From NCBI GenBank assembly GCA_963665735.1, contig OY762444.1, positions 2,604,001-2,668,000 of the forward strand: 64,000 nt of DNA. The letters are read 5' to 3'. Made by a program: the position numbers and the translations under genes. Of this stretch, positions 24,001 through 28,089 are shown in pieces. Position 1 is the stretch's first letter, and every line of letters begins with the position of its first letter. Origin of the DNA: CATOSK01 sp963665735. GTDB taxonomy: Bacteria; Chloroflexota; Dehalococcoidia; Lucifugimonadales; UBA3495. The notes under the pieces are model-generated. The model did not search any database, was not told the origin of the DNA, and worked only from the letters and a program-made list of their open reading frames with translations.

Positions 24001-25129
24001 CCGGCGCGGGAGTCGGCGTCGAGGTTGGTTCCGGCGTAGGCGTAGGCGCGTCGGGGTCGGTGGGGGTAGCCGCCACGTAGCCGGGTTCGGCGGCGGGGGC
24101 CGAGTCGCTGGCGCCGCCGGCGTTCACCGCCCGCGCCTTGAACCTGTATTCAGCGCCGTTGGTCAGTCCGGACACCGTAAAGCCGACGGTATCCGCCCCG
24201 CTCTTGGGAACCGCCTTCCACTCGCCCCAATCGTCGCCCGGCGGAGCCTGGCGCGACTGGTATTCATAGCCGGTTATGGTAGCGTTGCCGGGATTGTCCC
24301 AGGTCAGCGTAACGCTGCCGTTGCCGGCGGTGGCCGTCAATCCCGTGGGAACCGCCGGCTTGGGCGGAGGCGGGGGTTGGGGCGTCGCCGCCACGTAGCC
24401 GGGTTCACCGGCGGGGGCGGAACTGCTGGCCCCGCCGCCGTTGACCGCCCGCAGCTTGAACCTGTATTCAGCCCCGTTGGTCAGCCCGGCCAGCTTGTAG
24501 CCCACGGTGTCCGGGCCGCTCTTGGGAACCGCCGTCCACGACCCCCAATCGGCGTCGGAGACAGCCCGGTACTGGTATTCATAGCCGGTTATGGCATCGT
24601 CGCCCGGGTCCTTCCAGCGCAGGATGACGCTGCTGTCGCCGCCGGTGGCCGTCAATCCCGTGGGGGACGGCGGCAGCGGCGTAGGGGTAGGCGTAGGCCG
24701 GGGCGCCGGCGTAGGTGTGGGAGTGGGCGCGGCCCCGGCGGTGGGCGTAGCCGCCACGTACCCCGGCGCGGACTCCGGGGCCGGGTCACTGGCGGCCCCG
24801 GCGGTAACTGCCCGGATTCTGAAACGGTATTCCGTTCCGTTGGCCAGCCCGGCCAGGGTGAAGGCGACGGTATCCGCCCCGCTGTTGGGAACGGGCGACC
24901 ACGACCCCCAATCGGCGTCGGAGTCGGCCCGGTACTGGTATTCATACCCGGTTATGGTGTCGTTGCCGGGGTTGTCCCAGGACAGGGTAACGCTGCCGTC
25001 GCCGGCCGTCGCGGTCAAACCTGCCGGGGCCGGCGTAGTCGCCTCAACCACCGCCGAGGCCGCGGCCAGAACCAGCAGCGCCACCGATGCGATGCCCAAC
25101 AGCTTGGCGGTGCGTAAGCGCCCGGTCAT
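1..25129 (-). CDS. Giant FN3/GLUG-repeat surface protein (3' end beyond window)
   Basis: One reading frame starts at ATG 25129 and is still open at base 1 (8,376 codons). I confirmed the same phase at about 24.9, 20.1, 16.2, 13.1, 10.1, 7.0 and 3.4 kb and at base 2. The N-terminus is a signal peptide (MTGRLRTAKLLG then a Leu/Ala-rich core). Next come six FN3 domains joined by Thr/Pro linkers (25.05-22.87 kb), then seven blocks (22.81-9.88 kb) each with a D-Y-D-T-D-x-D-x-L-I-E Ca-binding-like segment, GLUG-type motifs (AGGLVG, ATYS, NSYWDT), a Calx-beta-like segment ending in DDD/DDE and an FN3. From about 9.8 kb to base 1 there are roughly two dozen FN3 domains of the pattern LTNGTxYxFxVRAVN. 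No catalytic motif is seen. It is probably an exported adhesin or cell-surface scaffold; the anchor would lie outside the window. Confidence 0.9.
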   Translation of the reverse strand, partial: MTGRLRTAKLLGIASVALLVLAAASAVVEATTPAPAGLTATAGDGSVTLSWDNPGNDTITGYEYQYRADSDADWGSWSPVPNSGADTVAFTLAGLANGTEYRFRIRAVTAGAASDPAPESAPGYVAATPTAGAAPTPTPTPAPRPTPTPTPLPPSPTGLTATGGDSSVILRWKDPGDDAITGYEYQYRAVSDADWGSWTAVPKSGPDTVGYKLAGLTNGAEYRFKLRAVNGGGASSSAPAGEPGYVAATPQPPPPPKPAVPTGLTATAGNGSVTLTWDNPGNATITGYEYQSRQAPPGDDWGEWKAVPKSGADTVGFTVSGLTNGAEYRFKARAVNAGGASDSAPAAEPGYVAATPTDPDAPTPTPEPTSTPTPAPEATPTPKPVPTPTPKPAAPTGLTATAGDSSVALRWNDPEDSNITRYEYRMRQAPPGDDWGEWTAISRSNSNTIGYILNGLTNGAEYRFQLRAVNDGGAGDYAPTAEPRYVAATPTDTPPPEPTPVPTPTPTPAPEPTPTPTPAPTPAPAAPAGLTAKAGDSSVALRWNDPADDSITRYEYRMRQAPPGDDWGEWTAISRSNANTIGYILAGLTPGTEYRFQLRAVNDGGAGDYAPVDEPRYVKATPTDSPAPEPTPVPTPTPTPTPEPTPTPTPAPTPAPAAPAGLTATAGDSSVALRWDDPKDDSITGYEYRMRQAPPGDDWGEWTAISRSNSNTIGYILAGLTPGTEYRFQLRAVNDGGAGDYAPVDEPRYVKATPEGEEAAAAAQDEAQAANDTDYDTDDDNLIEVSSLAQLNAIRWDLDGNGSPTGDGGKYETAFPHAATGMGCSSTCTGYELAANLDFDTDGNGTADSGDTYWNGGAGWNPIDQFAATFDGNNDSDSGGDGGPFTISNLYVNRTTSTGVTYAGLFGRINSGATVRNVGLYAASVTGGTTGAVSTTINGDPCNSTINTYAHASVGILAGENSGTVSYSHSHGVANSTSATSGTHDTCTWESQSRVGGLVGHNVGTILYSYSGAEVFGLGTNSHAQTYSGGLVGINRGRIGASYATGDVHGIGGHFQESGGLVGLNNGATNIGINGAPITAAYATGDVKSETTESNPNSVAAAGLIGFQITQASTTATYSTGNHTVETTSTTAKFVNGLVNRSTDEDADSGNLAGSITNSYWDSTNYTYTPSSNCQYSCGDGKTTSELQTPTAYGTGANDIYKDWNVDVDDDGTNDDPWNFGTSSQYPVIKYPSAGGGVTPPEDKQRTTPQAAPGTPTFAQQTDTELTVSWTASSGAGGYRLQWRNVTANETYSAQNQAVVTTLTRDFTGLTAENTYAFRVVATKDNTPDSEPAEAQIALKKDYDTDGDNLIEVGSLAQLNAVRWDLDGNGAASSGNETDYATAFPNAMTGMGCAATCQGYELSASLDFDTGTAGDRSDDTYYNSGQGWQPIGGTFAATFEGNTYKISNLHVNRSGANTVQYAGLFGQLGSAASIDNLKLEEVSVTVATNAAATASPGAVYAGGIAGDSAGDITGSYVTGAVKAVQSDLTTASLTEGAAYAGGLVGNNAGDIAASFARGTALAEQQSTTASLSTYAGGLAGYHNTGSIQASYADVDAQAKTTATAATATLTAGGLVGHLEGGSVTASYSTGAPTTTGGATPTSNTGGLAGFKKATGPTVTNSYWDTDSSGITATGAGAGKTISELQTPTAYGTGSSIYANWNLNLDGQTGSDDPWDFGTASQYPALKYGQHTAADQRVTVNLTANPVTIYESSVGGAGRATSTTVTATLSAAQTSAVTVTLPTSDAYTLGKSALTIAVGSTTDTTTLTAVNNYLDAANNAVNLSLGASVSPAIVAVTSSPATTFTINDDDILAKPTGFSVNGVSGSGNDTKLKAAWDTVTGADGYYVWWKSGTQEYASSRRKTVTGGSVKTTELTGLTKDTEYTVRVSAYKAAYDDSAPSDEAKATPGKVDYDTDDDRLIEITTLAQLNAMRWDLDGNGSSSNAGYATAYPDAATGMGCPTSCQGYEIANDLDFDTGTKGDRTDDTYYNSGAGWTTIGIAGNDAQPYNAILEGNENEIKNLYINGTGTGTEYFALFYNLNPSAIIRNVYLTNVSVTGASTGTGTGDMAYVSALTVWNQGTVTDSYVTGSVTASQTGGGGSTAYAGGFIANNISGTIRKSYSSVTVTATATGSGNAVAGGLVAWNNFSTIEASYATSNVTVTGSTNSGNDSDAGGLVGNNQFATIRAVYATGNVSASAGGTVDVGGLVGHNQSGSTLTVGWSKGKVTATDSRSGGGATLNVGASVGNQQGTVSEVYWDTTTTGIADDADNNAPEGKTTSELQTPTESQKSLPNYPSGLYANWNVNVDGVTGNDNPWDFGQNNQYPVLHVRTLPYVLLQEVPTVTWAVANSTLCESSKGTDTAACGASPVTSTTITPTLSAAWKTDLSYDFPTDPTKYTLKQTSVTIPAGSTTVTGVTLTAVNNKTDAADATVSLSPTSSHLRQSSTVSTITIKDDDTLVKPTGVKLSVDGTKVQVDWTAVTGATGYIVEWSTSSTFAGTPSSATVTTNTHKITTGLTSGTTYYFRVIATKTGYDDSPPSDTVSTAPTTGTSDYDADNDGLIDVDSLAKLNAIRWDLDGDGVADKYDSNNDGDYTDTGEYDYTSSYAAVFTNAEDNMGCGESVVTIASNNTGNPACTGYELAANLDFDDNTAGDRTDDTYYDSGKGWQPIAHQSTTHNASSNPFNTTFEGNNYVISNLSINRAAGCTGPSGACHWYQGYAGLFGALGSSAEIRNLGLEDVSVSFVSTALVLNPAPESYAGGLAGYSAGEIFKTYVTGTVTSTGAGSTGNDKDPHAGGLIGRQVGGSITSSYARVTTSAIQNGNDFQNETFAGGLVGYQDGGSIIATYARGSATASVNSIYFGKAHAGGLIGYHKGGEIKSSYSEADATATAGGTSLNTSPELNAGGFVGTQDGGTITASYSVGTPSTNEGSATTPTSNIGGLTGNHESGTTTNSYWDTDASGITTTGQGTGKTTAQLKGPTSYTSTTNNSGTAIYTAWEFDLDNADKDNSDTTGKDNQWDFGTASDYPVLQYHLTIPPQRASVTLTVSPSTIWERALTTPSRVNQTAVTVTLSGAWHHDVTITPAADTATYTLGATSVTIAAGSTTGTTTLTAVNNFKCGTSDCPSSKVNKSVSLAATTNDPWVSVGTAPSLTINDDDELAKPTGLKLSVDGTKIRADWTAVTNATGYKVQWSTASDFATSSEGTVSSGNTTNYTINPTPALTANTRYYVRVLPTKSGADEPPSDTADIKTHATGANATVDYDTDNDGLIEISNLAQLNALRWDLDGNGVVDSATNQSSYATAFPNAEDNMGCNESAVGIASNNTGNLACTGYELRADLDLDTGTAGDRTDDTYYNSGAGWTPIGDGATAYTGDFDGNNDTDASGDGGPYKIENLHINASSTSGTSYAGLFGVIGAGAAVENVALTGVSVTGSTNAEAVYAGALAGRNQGVITESWSLGAVKANRTGTGTDKKAYAGGLVGQNSETIRAAYSRAAVTATAHDSHQGHAGGLAGLNDSGATIAAAYAAGDVTSNRGTDTTGAAENDAYAGGLVSENKGTITASYATGDGTAAGKNTYLGGLAATNASGATITASYSLGSQSATATGGTATTGGLAGSNSGTITDSYWDTATSGIADDTDNNAPEGKTTSQLQTPTAYGTANTDIYKDWNVNVDGETGNDDPWDFGTASQYPVLDFTGHVVNKQRNTVTITASPTTIWERADTGLSRVNASTITATLSHAWEDALTVTPPSAVSGLYALSGATITIAAGSTTGTVTLTAVDDTTDQTSPDSRSVSLSSTSVDSYVVAVTVTNATITISDDDNVAKVTGVKLSVDGTKIRVDWEAVTGATGYKVQWHTSDSWDSPTGTADVTGGSSVNYTISPTPALSAGTRYYVRVIAVKTNELDSPPSDVKDTTTTASAGTGDYDADNDGLIEITTLAQLNAVRWDLDGDGVGDKYDSNNDGDYTDTGEYDYTSNYTGVFTNAEDNMGCNESVATITSGPGNLGCTGYELAANLDFDTGTKGTRTDDTYYNSGAGWDPIGGGATPYTAIFDGNSSSYAITNLFIDRDATTTGTKYYAGLFGQIDTGAEIRNVKLTGVSVTLENTTTENPQPEVYAGGLVGYQKAGTITGSSVMGTVKAVVKPVTPGATTTNAANAGGLVGYKKAGDIISSYARATVTAEQNATAGSLHAHAGGLVGVNEAGNIIAAYSAGSVAAKVSSANGNAYAGGLVGEHEGGAIKATYSYAAPTASNSGSSNTSVSLYAAGLVAHQDGGSITASYSTGAPTTAKDGATTGVTEYQGGLVGRNSSGTTTDGYWDTEKSGITATGQGTGKTGEELRTPTAYGTADTDIYKDWNLNLDGVTGNDDPWDFGTANQYPVLEYGLTPADQRVTVTLSASPTTIWERALPASQVPGNTARVNAATITATLSESLLNAVVVTLPTDDAYTLGSSTLTIAAGSTTATTTLTAVNDRVDAANNAVHLDYGATADDPRVGVTSAQATLTINDDDELAAPTGGVAFTPGNVPTTVSVQWEPVTDAAGYKIQYKLTTASDWESEVTVQTTACTGSGGNARCKHDFDSGFTAGSLYDFRVWATSAANSGIDEGAYANFTGGPGVDYDTDDDGLLEITSLAQLDAVRYDLNGDGAPETGSTTYNAAFPSGKDKMGCEETKAVPGNRQCIGYELKANLDFNTNDSAPTAANPTGADSGDAYWNNGLGWDPIGGTGGGQYTADFDGNSDTEASGDGGPYTISNLFINRTSGRYAGLFAYLNAASDGVEMAQVAIENADVTLNVDATDHVYVGLLAGKSETDITRSYSTGEVNSTTKVTAADKYLFIGGLVGQLLDADILASYSWADVTGNTSSSTAGNQTHSGGLVGIVGQLESSSPPASKIIASYAAGDVSATTAGSNDANAGGLAGQVGYGGSVEASYARGDVHGGGGVSGNFRGALAGYQYGNITASFATGKLTGSHASDNCGLVGYRQSGSITNSYYDSSNLGQSGCSSSNGTGKTTTELQTPTAYGTGSSIYADWNLDIVGDSYGEDPWAFGSINQYPALKYGGLVADDQRPTVDITASPTTIYEKVGGATTSTLTATLSAKWNKDVAVTIPAAANQLTVTSSPLSFTSGNTGNWGTAQTATVKLAAQPAKTIVVDFTRLDVDDPEVTPKYLTFTTSNWNTAQTISVKFLAEPTADTTRVSIEGAGSSKTYKVDVNAYRWPYDLGNPAVIVAEGATTGTETLTAQNDYNDLANATATLTLATLPTNTDWISQGSGTAPSLTITDDDELGQVTGVTAVQKTDDAGNPAGGATVSWTKVTGATGYVVEWKSGTEIYDSSRRLVAGDVATYDIPASSLTPGTTYYIRVYATKSGADHGLPSDEITLTYRGWLVFSKASVTIAEPDSGTATDTYTVKLSSQPAASVTVALSYRKPELTVTPASITFNSTNWSQWQPFTVEADQFPPRGTGRNDYTQVTFNDTATLDFEVNTWSFLDHGKLFFRVKRKSNPNADETVDLTTLGTVAVPSTHQITASATSLTFTTTDWNTAQTVTLSSPADAESGMDEEEVFLHTATTTGADFNGVQGRVTGKQTDLNHAPTSRNYTHYVKPKSAATRTGMPAIDFPFFDTDTPKDDLDGIIVVTLPAAAQGKLMLYKQGKSDRRCRMFPTQPRCVTVEDPVVAGQRVLAYPDAGTANLTMYFYPTEAFTSAPFTYRVVDKKGNISEDIYIATVLPEGAVPAKPTGLQAQAGDTQVTLTWNDPNDDEITKYQHRYRKIGGFWTAWDEVTTALTSSPASLTFTADNWNTAQTATVKLPAAPTSDVKITLAQDNVEFTPSTLTFTTTDWNMAQSVSVQLKAAPAAAVTVDLSAGNWVNATTYTVTGLTNGARYWFQVRAVNGNGPSPVGDYDGVTATPRPDGAAPAKPQGFTARAAADKVTLSWADPGDSTITKYQMRQREQEGNLSAVAGNGQVNLFWDNPNDLTIHSYRYRYKVGSNEFGSWTNVPDSGPNTTSVTVGSLANDSLHTFQVQAVIRESKDGNVVYRYVQRDDATATPSATEGWTDITAALTSTQSTLTFTTDNWNTAQTATVKLPAAPTADVKIALVQDNVEFTPSTLTFTTLNWNTTQSVSVKLKAAPAASVTVSLSTGFRANATSKDVTGLTLGKLYAFQIRAVNAIGNSPNSDWIHSARLPSKPAGLTATPGNASVTLSWTAPNPAEPNITKWQYQQDAGVWKDICVTTGDSTCPAKTSFLVPGLTNGTSYTFKIRAVNGGGNGPESDASASATPGAAPAKPSGFTATGQPASVELAWTDPSDSTITGYEYRQTEPKGGLTAFANSREVELSWDSPSDTTDIYRWQYRASLNDAWTDIAGSGPTTTSDTVSGLNNGTEYDFQVRATTASTTGGRLTARSGNASVTLSWDTPSDTTGIAKWQYRYKSAGAYGSWTDVPSSSASTTTANVSNLTNDTAYTFQVRAVDSSDAIVGSVLGDPTVTPVTTNTANGLSAKGENGRVALSWSSPSDTSNIAKWQYRYKSGGGNYPGTWTDVANSGPSTTSVSVTSLTNDTAYTFQVRAVDSSDALVGSVLGETTATPVVPTNTEGALTAVGAYESALLFWSTPADTSTIQQWQYRYKTTGAYSGWSNVCPPISENYTEADCKVEKSALASGLTNGTTYTFQVRAVDNSNTLVGSVLGEVTAAPLAAALPLGVVKATPTATGGWTAISGSGAATVTHTVTSLTNDTLYTFQIRARRSNAIGPASDEESATPAVLPAKPTGLTATSGQNEAVTLWWPATNTADGWEYRQTETVGGLTAVAGDAQVELSWSAPSDTTGIAKWQYRHKSGGDYPATWTDVTSIGPTTTSVTVDGLTNSTTYTFQVRAVNSSDVLVGKVLGDPTATPSATGGWTTITPTTVGNQRTYRVTPLTNGTEYTFKIRGLNRNGQGGPESDSATATPRLLPAPAGLTATPGDARISLLWDNPNDSTILRYQFQTTAKDTAPTDDGWANVPLSGATTVTHTVTQLTNGTEYDYHLRAVSAAQTSAAAKVTATPNAAPSAPANLAAAVNSGQVTLTWDYPGNATITRWEYRVDSGTWTDVKIVVVNTPDELGFTPDNWNVNKSFTVKLPAAPSAEVKITFSQPEAVFTPSTLTFTTTNWNIAQTVNVKLSEAPPSAPVCPIPGLCPPLQPVVPPQVALIIDSEQIWVNATSHTETELTNGTEYTFDVRAVNHIGDGASSQIKATPYAPPAAPSNLTAAYGNAQVTLEWSHSDPSVTGFEYQKRTKTGQTWDAWGTTWDSAGPVFHTTVTGLTNGTEHQFRVRAVNPAGSGAASTPVAATPRAPWTPQAPTALFAAGRDGSAQVSWDAPALPWDSTTRDTTITGYKFRYKKSSESWPTTGTLGWSASAVTGTDWRTTHHEFTGLENGTAYDFQVRAVTVAGDGIASATVSATPTAASGPGAPANLAAARQANAVTLSWTAPAVVAPADFGPAKATPTAANPQAVTTAGLTVTPGDQKATLTWTNLANPASSGVTKYQYRYGTVSGQTTTWNAWTDLSGGNTPTASKEITGLTNGSVHNFEVRAVAEITQWQMRMRPQGADDDVVIPKVSQETVTLSWDDPANTSITKWQYRYRPKSHTETGYTDWADIANSGAATTSHTFTGTSLIVGDSYTYQVRGYIAANNTVTPANLQAWVKISSGASYAAHTVTGLQDKQYTFNVRAVNGNGNGAAASASARPLSVPAAPAGLTATSGHTKVTLSWDDPNDSTITGWQYRQDTGQWTNIPDSSATTTSYEVTGLTNGQSYLLAVRAVNAAGNGPGRNVIGRPRAVPDAPTGLKATPGNQEVVLVWDLTDRATGYQYQKRTKTGQTWDDWGTNWTSAGLSISVTVTGLTNDKAHQFRVRAVNAAGSSMSSAPVEATPTGRPRAPAGLNADPGDAEATLTWNFGGADLSITRYEYRYKTTGDYPQTWTSIPMSNWSTVYHKVTGLTNDDAHTFQLRAVNSYGAGPAATAGPVTPQAANTRPAAPTGLTATAGDRQIALRWNHPGDSTITNYQYSTDGKSWTNIPGSGATTTSHTVTNLTNGTVYTFWLRAVNSSGNGSPAGTGATPSAVPAKPTGFTATAGDGQVTLEWNNPNNSTITRWQYQQDSGEWTDIPGSGPTTTSYTVTNLTNGTSYGFRIRAVSAYGNGTQSDERSATPDTAPGKPTNFTVTVDGTDATLKWTAPTGSTITKWQYRQKQTGGEWGAWTDVPGSTGTTTTYTVPSLTTGIGYSFQVRAVNETVPGPASDEAGALSTPDKPTGLQAHAGPSEVTLQWDNPSNASITSWEYKQDSGDWTTMTCASPCVPANLTMYKVTGLTNGTSYS
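9880..22810 (-). repeat. Seven GLUG / Ca-binding-like modules in the giant gene
   Basis: The D-Y-D-T-D segment followed by LAQLNAxRWDLDG recurs near 22806, 21105, 19270, 17350, 15235, 13250 and 11170, a spacing of about 1.7-2.1 kb. Every block then reads through AGLFG and GLVG motifs, N-S-Y-W-D-T, TSELQTPTAYG and DPWDFG before a Calx-beta-like and an FN3 segment. The regular order indicates block duplication. Confidence 0.75.
22870..24150 (-). repeat. Tandem 396-bp FN3-plus-linker repeats inside the giant gene
   Basis: Near-identical units begin around 22885, 23281 and 23677, a period of 396 bp (132 codons), followed by a more diverged unit near 24079. Each encodes one FN3 domain plus a Thr/Pro linker of the form PTPTPTP. 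The high DNA identity over long stretches suggests recent unit duplication or gene conversion. Confidence 0.8.
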
Positions 25130-25299
25130 AGACCCGTCCTAAGCCGCATGGCGGCCCGGCTGCGGAGCGCCCATCGCCGGCGCACCCATCGGCCCACCCC
25201 CGCGACGGCGCGCCCCGTGGCCGTTCCGTCCGGCCGCGGGAGATGCAACGAGACCCAACCCGGTCTGCGAAATCTCATCACAGATAACGGGAATGATAC

Positions 25300-25400
25300 A
25301 TAAGTTATAATGATATGGGGGTGACTATTTGCTGTTTTTGGGTTACATTGATATGACCTTGCCGGGATATTACCTTGCCGGCAATCGCGCCGTTGCCCCG
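25300..25400 (+). promoter_or_regulatory. Candidate control region between adhesin and kinase genes
   Basis: The 391-bp gap between the divergent starts is AT-richer than its surroundings. A possible plus promoter is TTGCTG (about 25329) and TATGAC (about 25352) with a 17-base spacer. Just downstream, the 10-mer ACCTTGCCGG occurs twice in direct orientation at 25356-25365 and 25372-25381. Direct repeats are the usual target form for OmpR-type regulators, so autoregulation or adhesin control by the neighbouring regulator is possible. No transcription evidence is available. Confidence 0.3.
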
Positions 25401-25520
25401 GTTGCGCCGGCGTGGGTCGTTCCTCCCAACATTTAGACGGCTTTTGGAGCAAGAGGCGCGCCGTTGAACTGACCGGGGTTGCCCGCAAGGGTGGCGGCCC
25501 GGGATGCAAGAGGTGGGAAA

Positions 25521-27887
25521 ATGACGCTGGAATTTAGCGGCGAACCCCTGGCGGACGACCAGGGCCGGCACGTTGAAAGCCTGCGGCGGCTGAACGAGGC
25601 CAGCCTGAGCATCGCCGACGGCCTGGAAATGGACGCGGTGTTGCAGAAGGTGCTGGACGCCGCCAGGTCCCTGACCGGGGCGCGCTACGGCGTGATGACC
25701 ACGCTGGACGAAGCGGGGAACTTGGAGGACTTTCTGGCCTCGGGGATGACCGGGGAAGAAGCGCAACAATTTTGGGCCATGCCGGGGGGCATGGAGTTTT
25801 TCAGGTATCTGGAAGCCATTCCGGGGCCTTTGCGGTTGGCGGACTTCGCCGAAAACGCCGGGATGGTGGGTTTGCCGGAGTTCACCTCCCCGGCGCCCAT
25901 GAGTTCCTTCCTGATGGCCCCGGTTCTGCACCGGGGCAACCGGGTGGGCAACATCCACATGGCGAAAAGCCGGCCGGGTCAGGAGTTCAGCCAGGAGGAT
26001 GAGGAGACGCTGGTGATGTTCGCCTCCCAGGCCGGCATGGTGATTGCCAACGCCCGGCGGTATCGGGAGGAGCGGCGGGCCCGGGCGGCTCTGGAGACCC
26101 TGGTGGACACCTCCCCGGTGGGGGTGGCGGTGTTCGACGCCAGGACGGGGGCGCCGGTGTCCATCAACCGGGAAGCCGGTCGGATTGTGGACCGGCTCAA
26201 GGAAGCCGGCCAGACCCCGGAGCAGCTGTTGGAGACGCTGGTGTGTCGGCGGGCCGATGGCCGGGAGGTGTCGTTGAAAGATTGGCCGCTGGCCGAGGCT
26301 ATGGCCACCGGGGAGACGGTGCGCGCGGAGGAAATCGTGTTGAGCGCGCCCGGCGGACAGCGGGTGACGGCCCTGCTCAACGCCACGCCCATCCGGGGCG
26401 AGGGAGGCGAGTTGGAGTTCTTCGTGGTCACGTTGCAGGACATGGCGCCGTTGGAGGAGACGGAACGGCTGCGGGCCGAGTTTCTGGGCATGGTGAGCCA
26501 CGAACTGCGGACGCCTTTGACCTCCATCCGGGGGGCGGCAACCACTATGCAGGAAGCGGCGCAGGACCTGGACGCGGCGGAACTGCGCCAGTTCCTGCGG
26601 ATTATCGTTGACCAGGCCGACAATATGCGGGAACTGATTGACGACCTGCTGGACGTGGCCCGCATCAAGACCGGCACCCTGCCGGTGAATCCCGAACCTG
26701 CCGACGTGGGCCGGCTGGTGGACCGGGCCAGGAACACTTTTTTGACCGGAGGCGGGCGGAACCGGCTGGAGATTGAGTTAGCCGAGGGACTGCCCATGGT
26801 GATGGCCGACCGGCGGCGCGTCGTGCAGGTTATCGGGAACCTGCTCAGCAACGCGGCCAACCACTCGCCGGAGTCGTCGGCCATCCGAGTGGGCGCGGAA
26901 CTGGAAGGCGGTTACGTGACCATCTTCGTTGCCGACGAGGGCCGGGGCATACCCACCGAGGACTTGCCCCACCTGTTCGGGAAGTTCTCCCGGGGCGAGG
27001 CCGGGGACAAGCGGGGAGACACCGGGCTGGGTCTGGCGATATGCAAGGGCATAGTCGAGGCCCACGGGGGGCGGATTTGGGCCGAGAGCGACGGCCCCAG
27101 GCTGGGCGCCCGGTTCGTCTTTACCATCCCGGCGGTTGAAGAGGGGAACGGCGAGGCCAGAGCGCCGGCGGCGCGGAACCAACCGGGAGTCGAGCGGGCG
27201 CCGGGTGAGGGTATCCTGGTGGTTGATGACGACCCCATGACGTTGGGATACGTCCGGCGCACTTTGTCCGACGCCGGCTATGACCCGATGGTGACGGGAG
27301 ACGTGGAGGAGGCGTTGGCGCTGCTGACGGAGCGGCGGCCCGGCCTGGTGCTGCTGGACATGATGCTGCCGGGCTGGGACGGCATCGAGTTGATGGGGCA
27401 CATTCTGGACGCTGCCGACGTGCCGGTGGTCTTCCTGTCCGGTTACGGCCAGGCCGCCACCGTGTCCCGGGCCTTTGAGACCGGCGCGTCGGACTACATC
27501 GTCAAGCCCTTTACGTCCACCGAGTTGGTGGCCCGGGTCAGGGCGGTCCTGGGCCGGCGGGGAAGTCAAACCCCGGCCGAGTCTTTGGAACCCTATGCGG
27601 CGGGCGACCTGACCATTGACTACTTTGCCCGCCAGGTAACCGTTGCCGGCCATCCGGTGCGAATGACCGCCAAGGAGTACGAACTGCTGCGCCTGCTGTC
27701 GGTCAACGCCGGGCGGGTCGTGACCCACGACCAGTTGCTGCGCCGGCTGTGGGGAGTCGGCAATCGGGGCAACCTGCCGGCGCTGCGCACCCTGCTGCGA
27801 AGGCTGCGCCGCAAGCTGGGCGAGAACGCCAACCACCCCAAGTACATCTTCTCCGAGTCCCGCGTGGGCTACCGCATGGTAAAATGA
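25521..27887 (+). CDS. Hybrid GAF-PAS histidine kinase fused to OmpR-type response regulator
   Basis: 788 aa from ATG 25521, chosen because AGAGGTGGG lies just upstream; an earlier in-frame ATG at 25479 lacks this. Order: GAF domain (about 20-180), PAS-like region (about 190-310), HisKA with phospho-acceptor His in VSHELRTPL (about 327), HATPase_c with N-box NLLSNAANHS, DEGRGIP and GDTGLGLA, then a receiver domain (VVDDDP; phospho-Asp in LLDMMLPGWDG near 613; Lys in KPF near 662) and a C-terminal OmpR/PhoB winged helix (about 691-787). No membrane segment is visible, so it should sense a cytoplasmic signal and act on DNA itself. Carrying the full DNA-binding regulator on the kinase chain is less common than a separate gene. 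It is transcribed divergently from the adhesin gene. Confidence 0.93.
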   Translation: MTLEFSGEPLADDQGRHVESLRRLNEASLSIADGLEMDAVLQKVLDAARSLTGARYGVMTTLDEAGNLEDFLASGMTGEEAQQFWAMPGGMEFFRYLEAIPGPLRLADFAENAGMVGLPEFTSPAPMSSFLMAPVLHRGNRVGNIHMAKSRPGQEFSQEDEETLVMFASQAGMVIANARRYREERRARAALETLVDTSPVGVAVFDARTGAPVSINREAGRIVDRLKEAGQTPEQLLETLVCRRADGREVSLKDWPLAEAMATGETVRAEEIVLSAPGGQRVTALLNATPIRGEGGELEFFVVTLQDMAPLEETERLRAEFLGMVSHELRTPLTSIRGAATTMQEAAQDLDAAELRQFLRIIVDQADNMRELIDDLLDVARIKTGTLPVNPEPADVGRLVDRARNTFLTGGGRNRLEIELAEGLPMVMADRRRVVQVIGNLLSNAANHSPESSAIRVGAELEGGYVTIFVADEGRGIPTEDLPHLFGKFSRGEAGDKRGDTGLGLAICKGIVEAHGGRIWAESDGPRLGARFVFTIPAVEEGNGEARAPAARNQPGVERAPGEGILVVDDDPMTLGYVRRTLSDAGYDPMVTGDVEEALALLTERRPGLVLLDMMLPGWDGIELMGHILDAADVPVVFLSGYGQAATVSRAFETGASDYIVKPFTSTELVARVRAVLGRRGSQTPAESLEPYAAGDLTIDYFARQVTVAGHPVRMTAKEYELLRLLSVNAGRVVTHDQLLRRLWGVGNRGNLPALRTLLRRLRRKLGENANHPKYIFSESRVGYRMVK

Positions 27888-28089
27888 CCATGAACTGCCG
27901 AATGTGACGGCAGCAGTCAAAGGGGGTGCCGACAGGATTGAAACAGGCTCTCGGCTTGCTTCGGGAGCCTTGGCCGAGGTCGCTCTCCCTCTCCGCCGGT
28001 AGCTTAGGTATTACTGCGAAACGCAAGGCTACCTTCGCTTCCAGGGATAGTGCCTGGGACTTTTGCCCCGAACGGCGTGAAGGGTCTGG
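27888..28089. other. Intergenic, nothing recognised
   Basis: About 200 bases between the kinase gene and a transposase relic. Short open frames on both strands show no motif or ribosome binding site that I can support. Confidence 0.4.

Noticed and set aside
23160..24060. CRISPR-like or microsatellite array in the GGCGTAGG-rich stretches
   Set aside because: They encode Thr/Pro linkers in phase inside the giant gene; there are no spacers.
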